Made by a program: the position numbers and the translations under genes. Below the pieces are notes generated by a model that was not told the DNA's origin, ran no database searches, and saw only the letters and a program-made list of their open reading frames with translations. A DNA stretch of 55,738 bases from Thermoproteota archaeon (GTDB lineage: Archaea; Korarchaeota; Korarchaeia; Korarchaeales; Korarchaeaceae), in the NCBI GenBank assembly GCA_027078475.1, contig JALWYH010000070.1, positions 1-55,738 on the forward strand, written 5' to 3'. This document shows, piece after piece, positions 50,977 to 55,738 of the stretch; position 1 is the first letter of the stretch; each line of letters opens with the position of its first letter.

Positions 50977-50995
50977 GGTAATACATGGTATAACC
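50977..50995. promoter_or_regulatory. Inverted repeat before the AbrB-type vapB
   Basis: GGTAATAC and GTATAACC (one mismatch) flank ATG; the site ends 2 nt before the start codon at 50997 and follows the TATA-like GTTTATTAAAA (about 50956-50966). Confidence 0.55.
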
Positions 50996-50996
50996 A

Positions 50997-51251
50997 ATGG
51001 TGAAACTCAAGGTCAAGGTGGGGCCCAAAGGCCAGATAGTGATCCCCAAGATGCTCAGGAGAAAATATGGAATAAGGGAGAACAATCAGGTCATCCTGGA
51101 GATTAGAGAAGATGAGATAGTCATCAGAGGCCCGAGGAGTATTGAGGAGACCTTGGAATGGATCAGAGAGAGGCGGAAGGAGGTGAAGGGACAGGAAGCC
51201 AGGCTGGGAGATCTAGCGGAGATTGACCTCGAGGAGGAGTTCGAGGATTGA
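50997..51251 (+). CDS. vapB: AbrB-fold antitoxin
   Basis: A protein of 84 residues. LKVKVGPKGQIVIPKMLRRKYGIRENNQVILEIREDEIVIRGP is an AbrB/MazE DNA-binding domain and the remaining acidic helix is the toxin-binding tail. It overlaps the toxin start by 4 nt (TTGA). A near-palindrome sits at its promoter. It diverges from the vapBC at 50144-50793. Confidence 0.88.
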   Translation: MVKLKVKVGPKGQIVIPKMLRRKYGIRENNQVILEIREDEIVIRGPRSIEETLEWIRERRKEVKGQEARLGDLAEIDLEEEFED

Positions 51252-51649
51252 AGGTTCTGGTTGATGCGAACCTCCTCATATACCTCAACGTGAAGATGCC
51301 GGACGATGAGGCTAGGCTCGTCGAGAAGTTCTGGGAAGAACTGAACAGGAATCACGAGCTCTTCGTGAATCTGCTGGTGCTCGATGAAACCCTGTACATA
51401 TCTAGGAAGAAGTATGGCGTGCCATTCGAAGAGACCATGGAGTTCATCGACAGAGCCGTGCTCCCTCACACAGAGATTTTGACGCTGGGCCTGGAGACCT
51501 ATGTAGAGGCCAGGAAGTACATGATCAGGTACGGCTTGAAACCCTCCGACTCGATCCATGCGGCTACTGTGGAAGTATTTGGGCTGCAGGCAATAGCCAG
51601 CGAGGATGCGGATTTCGATGAGACGGGTATCAAAAGGCTCTGGCTATGA
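51248..51649 (+). CDS. vapC: VapC-type PIN-domain toxin with AbrB partner
   Basis: A protein of 133 residues with D6 (LVDANLL), E47 (VLDETLY), D101 (PSDSIHAA) and D120/D122 (ASEDADF), a complete PIN active site. The TTG start is coupled to the antitoxin stop. The length is normal. RNA cleavage is expected from the family. Confidence 0.9.
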   Translation: MKVLVDANLLIYLNVKMPDDEARLVEKFWEELNRNHELFVNLLVLDETLYISRKKYGVPFEETMEFIDRAVLPHTEILTLGLETYVEARKYMIRYGLKPSDSIHAATVEVFGLQAIASEDADFDETGIKRLWL

Positions 51650-51820
51650 TTGCAGATCGAGCCGATGCGGAGAAGTGGCAATCCCCAGACATCGGCGATT
51701 TTTCATGAGCATGAACTGGTTACGTGGCGGGTTTCCGAGAGGATCGTGTGAGCGCGAGAGGTTGGTACGGGGATCGGTAAACCCGCCCCGCCCGATTGAT
51801 GGTTGTCGAAAGTGGCCCTG

Positions 51821-53290
51821 CTATCTCAGAATCCAGTAACCTATCAGATGGCCCCTCCTTTCGTTTACCTCGACCAGGTGACGGGATCTACCGTGGAGCC
51901 AGTCCATGTGTTCTCTGTGCGGGTGGTTGTAGTTATTACCGCAGCCATAGGAGACCGCAGACAGGTCCGATTCCAGGCCATCGAGGGCGCGATCCCAGCC
52001 ATTGCTGCTGCCATGGTGTGGCGCCTGGTAGTAGGACAGATTCGAGACGGTGTCCTTACCATAGTATCCAACCAGCTGGGAGAAGATGCGGGATCTCTCG
52101 CCTCCTCTCGCTGACAGGTCCCCCGTGAAGAGGAACCCTCTCCTGCCCCTCAGTGGAACCTTCGGATTGAACCTTCCCCTGTAGTATCTCAGCTTGTCCT
52201 CCCTCATCCCCAAGCACCTCGCCGAGGCGCGAAAGCGGGTGCACCCCCTTTCTCCCTCTCTCTCGACAGCGATGGCGTTGACCAGGGCTACGAGCGAGTG
52301 CTCGTTGAGCCGTTTCAGGTACTTGGAATATACCTCCCTCATCCTCGTTATGCAATCCCGCCTCCCCATCAGCCCCAGTATTTCGGAACTCCTCAGATGG
52401 CATCTCCCCTGATCGTCGATAATCCTCTCCCTCCTCCGTATGCCGCAGTCGCGCAGTAAATCAGAAACCTCCTCCATGAACTCGTGCTCCTCATCGCCCA
52501 GCCCGGGCTTCCTCAAGAAGGGCCAGACATGGATCAGATGGCCCCTTTCACGGTTGCCGCACCCGAATACCAGAACTACTGGCATGGTGAGGAACTCCAC
52601 CCTGAGCGACGAGGATTCTACCTTGAGATGGCGCGATAGCACGTCCTCGTGTCTACGGAACTCATCGGCATCGGTGTAGCTCCGGTCGAGACGGCTGGGA
52701 TCCTCGGCTCCTCCCCCACCCACACTCTTCCCGAGCGTCAACGCGGCCCATTCACCTTTCATTTCCCTCAGCTTTGCTCCCATATCTTCAGGCGGTGGGA
52801 ATTCCCCAGGTGAGCCGGGTGGAACGGGTGGTTGGGCCCCCTCCTCTCCCTCACCAACCAGGAGCACTTCTTCGACGCCAAGATTCAGGAGGAAGCTTAC
52901 CGGATCCGCGATGAATCTCACGTACCAGTTCGGATACAGGTGGAATTCCGTCATCAGTTCGTAGAGCCTCTCGCAGGGAGTCAGGTAGGGGAGAACGACC
53001 TTTCTCGCGCTGACCCTGCTGAGGAGGGTGGGCAGGAGGGACACGTGATCCCAGTGCAGATGGGATATCACTAGGAGATCCAAATATGGCTCGTCTCTCA
53101 GATCATAGGTAATAAAGCTTGTAACGGCCCTCTCTCCATGACGCCAATATTCCCTCGAGGTCCCGCAATCGTAAACCATGTGGAATGGCCTGCAACTCCC
53201 GTGCCGGAAATCGGGGAGGTAATTCAAGCTTTGAAAGAGACCCTGACCTACCGGGTACATCACCAGCTTAAACTTGCCGCTGTAGTACAT
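51821..53290 (-). CDS. ComEC-like metallo-beta-lactamase fold protein
   Basis: A protein of 489 residues. VGQGLFQS and YDCGT (strands of the ComEC/Rec2-type lactamase), SHLHWDH with H77, H79, D81 and H82, LFTGDLS and QAPHHGSS give a full metal site. VSYGCGNNYNHPH near the end is the usual closing motif. An insertion (about 135-215) is rich in Pro, Gly and Glu. It has no transmembrane part, unlike ComEC itself. Stand-alone proteins of this type occur in defence loci with unknown substrates. TATA-like GCTTAAAAGCTTATATC precedes its start. It is divergent to the EVE-like gene, so the two probably share a control region. Confidence 0.82.
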   Translation of the reverse strand: MYYSGKFKLVMYPVGQGLFQSLNYLPDFRHGSCRPFHMVYDCGTSREYWRHGERAVTSFITYDLRDEPYLDLLVISHLHWDHVSLLPTLLSRVSARKVVLPYLTPCERLYELMTEFHLYPNWYVRFIADPVSFLLNLGVEEVLLVGEGEEGAQPPVPPGSPGEFPPPEDMGAKLREMKGEWAALTLGKSVGGGGAEDPSRLDRSYTDADEFRRHEDVLSRHLKVESSSLRVEFLTMPVVLVFGCGNRERGHLIHVWPFLRKPGLGDEEHEFMEEVSDLLRDCGIRRRERIIDDQGRCHLRSSEILGLMGRRDCITRMREVYSKYLKRLNEHSLVALVNAIAVEREGERGCTRFRASARCLGMREDKLRYYRGRFNPKVPLRGRRGFLFTGDLSARGGERSRIFSQLVGYYGKDTVSNLSYYQAPHHGSSNGWDRALDGLESDLSAVSYGCGNNYNHPHREHMDWLHGRSRHLVEVNERRGHLIGYWILR

Positions 53291-53365
53291 CTCGAGCCCC
53301 GTTAAGGCGAATCAGATATAAGCTTTTAAGCCCCTTTCTGGACCCCTCGCGACGATCAGCCGGAT

Positions 53366-55177
53366 GTGGGCACTCCCATCGCTCCCCCTACTCGCGCTCT
53401 GCATGTCACTTGGGGATGTCTATGGGGGCCAGGAATTCCATCGATTAGTACTACTGTGAAAGAAAGGATAAAAACGCTTTTATCGTCACTTTTGGAAAAA
53501 ATTTTGGACGATAAATGGCTGAGGTGCGATTCATTGGGATTCGGTAGGGATAAGGACGACGTACCTCCGAAGGGGTTGGGTAAACAAGCGCCCCTCGGTG
53601 GTGTCCTTCGCATAGGGGCGATGAGTGAAAGAAGACCTCCCAGGCTCTGGTTAACTTCAGCATCGGGAAAAGCTATTCGTAATCTCAAGAGGACGGTCCT
53701 CAACCCGGTCCCGGTAGAGGAGATAATCAAACATGAGCCAGATACAGGATCGAAACTCAGGTACTCCGGATACAATGAGATATGTGTTTGGGGATTGAAG
53801 CCCACGGAGAAATACGTTAACAACTGGAATACGATAGAGCCCGGGGACTACGTCCTATTCCTAAGAGGGAGCAGGTACATACTTCTGGGTAGAATCGTTT
53901 ATCCTCCCAGGGTAGAGAGCCCCGGTCTCGCCTCCGCCCTGTGGGCCAGTTCGAGTGAGGACGCCCCGTGGAGTTTAATCTTTTTCTTTGAATCCCTGAC
54001 TGAGATTGATGTTGACTACAGGTTGCTCAACTCCGTACTGGGTTACAATCCCGAGTTCAGACCTGAAGCGAAATTCGGGTTCCTCAGGGTCAGGGAAGAT
54101 AGGATCGAGCGCCTCATAGATAAGTACGGATCCATAGAGGAGGCCCTGACCCGTCTTTCCGAGTCAGGTGAGGAATGGATCCCCGGGGGACTTATCATTG
54201 CGAGACTGGATAAACAAGAAGACGGCAGCGTACCTGCTGCGAAGAATCCAAAGGGGAAGGGCAATAAGAACTTCAAAATCTTCGATTTAAATTCCCTCAT
54301 CAAGGTGCTGGAGAACCATCGCTCCGCCCTGGAAGGCACGATTGATCTCTTGGAGAGATACCGTCTAAAGCACCGTATCGGAAGAACCATTGTCGAGTTA
54401 GACGGGGAACTCGTGAGGTCCATTATACTTCTCGCTCCATCGACATCACCCGCGGCAGCCACCGTCACGATCAGCACAGGACCGCGAGGAGTCTCTTCCT
54501 ACCAAGTCGAGTTGATCGATGGTGGATCGTACCTGTTCAGGAGCTTGGAGGATCTAGAAAGTTTACTTAGAGAGATCGGTACGGAGCGGCAGGTATGCTG
54601 TAATGAGCACCAGTACTCACTCTCGGATGACCTTCTCAAGAGGGTCCTGGAGATCATGGAGAAGGAGATCGACTTAATCGGGCTGTTAAGAAGGACGCTA
54701 CAGACATACCTCAAATGCTTCACTCGCCACTGTGCGAACCTGGCTTCGGCCTACGTTCTGGTGAAGGAGGGCCTGATCGACACGGAGGCATCTCTCCACG
54801 AGATAGTTAGGCTTGTCGGCAGGGGACATGGCATTGAAGTGGAGGGAGATGAGGGAAACTCGGAGGACGATCAGAGGGCAGAGGATAAGGAGGTAGGAGA
54901 GGCCGACCACGAGTTCATCGAGACAGGACTCGTAGTGTTGGAAGCGGCGTGGAGGCTTTCCTTGGATGGTTTCAATATCTCGAGCACGGAGCATATAATA
55001 AGGGAGATAAGGAGGAAGAACGGTGAAAATTACCCCGTGGATCCGGATACGGTGAATAGAATCTTGAGGAATATAGGAGCTAAAGGGAGGAACTCCGTGT
55101 GGAACATAGGTTTCCTATCAGCCTACAGATTCGCGGAGCTGAGGGAGGCATGGCTATCGAAGTTCAGGGACAACTAG
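53366..55177 (+). CDS. Large protein with EVE/McrB-N-like DNA-binding domain
   Basis: A frame of 603 residues. Residues about 135-250 (NEICVWGLKPTEKY, IEPGDYVLFLRGSRYILLGRIVYPP, ALWASSSEDAPWSLIFFFESL) resemble the PUA-like reader domain of EVE and McrB N-termini, which bind modified bases. The end is a helical domain with four Cys/His clusters of low order. The first 80 residues are uncertain: starts at 53366, a GTG at 53456 and an ATG at 53621 are all in frame, and the sequence from 53456 on looks protein-like. It may recognise modified DNA and work with the divergent lactamase; that is inference from position. Confidence 0.6.
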   Translation: MGTPIAPPTRALHVTWGCLWGPGIPSISTTVKERIKTLLSSLLEKILDDKWLRCDSLGFGRDKDDVPPKGLGKQAPLGGVLRIGAMSERRPPRLWLTSASGKAIRNLKRTVLNPVPVEEIIKHEPDTGSKLRYSGYNEICVWGLKPTEKYVNNWNTIEPGDYVLFLRGSRYILLGRIVYPPRVESPGLASALWASSSEDAPWSLIFFFESLTEIDVDYRLLNSVLGYNPEFRPEAKFGFLRVREDRIERLIDKYGSIEEALTRLSESGEEWIPGGLIIARLDKQEDGSVPAAKNPKGKGNKNFKIFDLNSLIKVLENHRSALEGTIDLLERYRLKHRIGRTIVELDGELVRSIILLAPSTSPAAATVTISTGPRGVSSYQVELIDGGSYLFRSLEDLESLLREIGTERQVCCNEHQYSLSDDLLKRVLEIMEKEIDLIGLLRRTLQTYLKCFTRHCANLASAYVLVKEGLIDTEASLHEIVRLVGRGHGIEVEGDEGNSEDDQRAEDKEVGEADHEFIETGLVVLEAAWRLSLDGFNISSTEHIIREIRRKNGENYPVDPDTVNRILRNIGAKGRNSVWNIGFLSAYRFAELREAWLSKFRDN

Positions 55178-55493
55178 CTGTCCTTTTCCCGGCCATGGAG
55201 TGAATATCCGCCGCTCATGATTGAGGATGAAATTCCACCAATAAGGGTCCCATCATGAGAAAAACGAAAAGAATAATTCAGTATATTAAGAGGGAGTTAG
55301 ATAGAGGACCCGTTGCAACTTCTCGAAAATCCGACGAAGGGATGAGAATCAGGGAGCCTGAAGCGATCGCGCCGCGAGGGCATGGGAACACATAGAGTTT
55401 CCCGGGGATGAATTATCCCTTGCCCTTAGAATCGGGGACTTGGACTGGACTGGGGCAGTAAGGTTTATCAATCCGGATTTCGTGTATGCATGC
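55178..55493. other. Intergenic with vapB promoter
   Basis: No gene is supported; a 46-codon frame at 55255-55395 lacks a domain. TATA-like GGTTTATCA lies at about 55462, some 28 nt before the vapB ATG at 55494. Confidence 0.4.
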
Positions 55494-55495
55494 AT
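55486..55495. promoter_or_regulatory. Palindrome overlapping the vapB start
   Basis: ATGCATGCAT is a perfect 10-nt palindrome; its last bases belong to the start ATG at 55494. It fits the operator position seen at the other toxin-antitoxin promoters, but is short. Confidence 0.4.
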
Positions 55496-55715
55496 GCCCA
55501 GGACGATAACCATATCTGACGACGTGTACGAGGAGCTGAGGAGGCTGAAGGAGGGCAGGAGCTTTTCGGACGTGATCAGGTCCCTATTACGTAAGAGAAG
55601 CAACGTGGACGTGCTGATGATCGCCTTTGGGACTAGGACTGAGGATGAAATTAGGGAGCTTGAGGACGAGCTGGGAGAGGTCGACGGATGGATGCGGTCC
55701 TTGACTCCAGCGTGA
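55494..55715 (+). CDS. vapB: VapB-type antitoxin (DUF217)
   Basis: About 73 residues from the ATG at 55494. PRTITISDDVYEELRRLKEGRSFSDVIRSLL is the DUF217-type VapB head, followed by an acidic tail with RTEDEIRELEDELGEVD. A start at 55440 would lie before the TATA box and is rejected. The end overlaps the vapC start by 28 nt. Confidence 0.88.
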   Translation: MPRTITISDDVYEELRRLKEGRSFSDVIRSLLRKRSNVDVLMIAFGTRTEDEIRELEDELGEVDGWMRSLTPA

Positions 55716-55738
55716 TCATAGAGATCTTCAGGGGAAAC
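55688..55738 (+). CDS. vapC: VapC-type PIN-domain toxin, 5' end only
   Basis: The ATG at 55688 opens MDAVLDSSVIIEIFRGN and runs off the window edge. LDSSVIIEIF is the first strand and acidic residue (D6) of a PIN domain, exactly where a toxin is expected after a DUF217-type VapB. Confidence 0.8.
   Translation, partial: MDAVLDSSVIIEIFRGN

Noticed and set aside
1-55738. CRISPR array or cas genes
   Set aside because: No series of regularly spaced direct repeats was seen, and no Cas1, Cas2 or effector-like protein is encoded.
1-55738. Insertion sequences or integrase
   Set aside because: No transposase, tyrosine or serine recombinase motif was recognised in any frame; the excisionase-like helix-turn-helix at 39434-40225 is not followed by a resolvase domain.

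Overview
The window reads as an accessory, defence-type genomic island of a thermophilic archaeon. Many genes have a TATA-like box about 25-30 nt upstream of the start and no leader. Others have archaeal Shine-Dalgarno sites (GGTGAT, GGAGGTG), GTG and TTG starts are frequent, and Arg is mostly AGG/AGA. DUF234 and DUF4143 ATPases, DUF365, DUF433/DUF5615 and many VapBC and MNT/HEPN pairs also point to archaea. A TACK-type hyperthermophile is likely; a korarchaeote is possible but not proven. I found no rRNA, tRNA, CRISPR array or housekeeping gene in the 55.7 kb.

Layout. 1-9.4 kb: a truncated exported protein at the left edge, an acylphosphatase-like protein, a small PD-(D/E)XK-like protein, vapBC, two P-loop ATPases with nuclease-like C-termini (DUF234 and DUF4143 types), three successive nucleotidyltransferase/HEPN units (some inactive or decayed), another vapBC and an LRV-repeat protein. 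9.4-18 kb is visibly AT-richer and looks separately acquired: small orphan genes, a restriction-endonuclease-like protein beside DUF365 and EVE (modified-base reader type) proteins, a HEPN-winged-helix protein and a HerA-like ATPase operon with two winged-helix proteins. 18.1-29.1 kb is the core system: five tightly packed plus-strand genes encoding a DUF1156 DNA methyltransferase, a DUF499 ATPase, a small unknown protein, an SNF2-type helicase with a DUF3883-like C-terminus, and an RNase J-like metallo-beta-lactamase. It resembles helicase-methylase-ATPase defence cassettes, with an added nuclease-type gene.

29.3-33.6 kb carries a zinc-finger protein, a PD-(D/E)XK-like protein, and the radical-SAM-like DUF5131 (three-Cys) gene with its TcmP partner. 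33.9-40.2 kb is toxin-antitoxin territory: a SocA-like antitoxin, DUF433/DUF5615, a broken second DUF433, two AbiE-like regulator/nucleotidyltransferase units (both toxin genes damaged) and a Fic protein. 40.6-44.9 kb is a very large SF2 helicase with a possibly damaged 5' end; decayed copies of its 3' end occur at 11.1 kb and 37.9 kb. 45-51.7 kb holds a 25-residue membrane micro-protein, vapBC and MNT/HEPN units, a lone AbiEi-like regulator, a TumA/TumE pair with a decayed relative beside it, and two more vapBC pairs. 51.8-55.2 kb is a divergent pair: a ComEC-like metallo-beta-lactamase and a 603-residue protein with an EVE/McrB-N-like domain. The window ends inside a further vapBC.

The genes form a layered anti-parasite arsenal: modification and restriction modules, ATPase/nuclease proteins, and many toxin-antitoxin modules. 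Several antitoxin and ATPase promoters carry unrelated palindromes between the TATA box and the start codon, which suggests independent autoregulation. Repeated decayed 3' ends of HEPN and helicase genes show that the island has been rearranged often.
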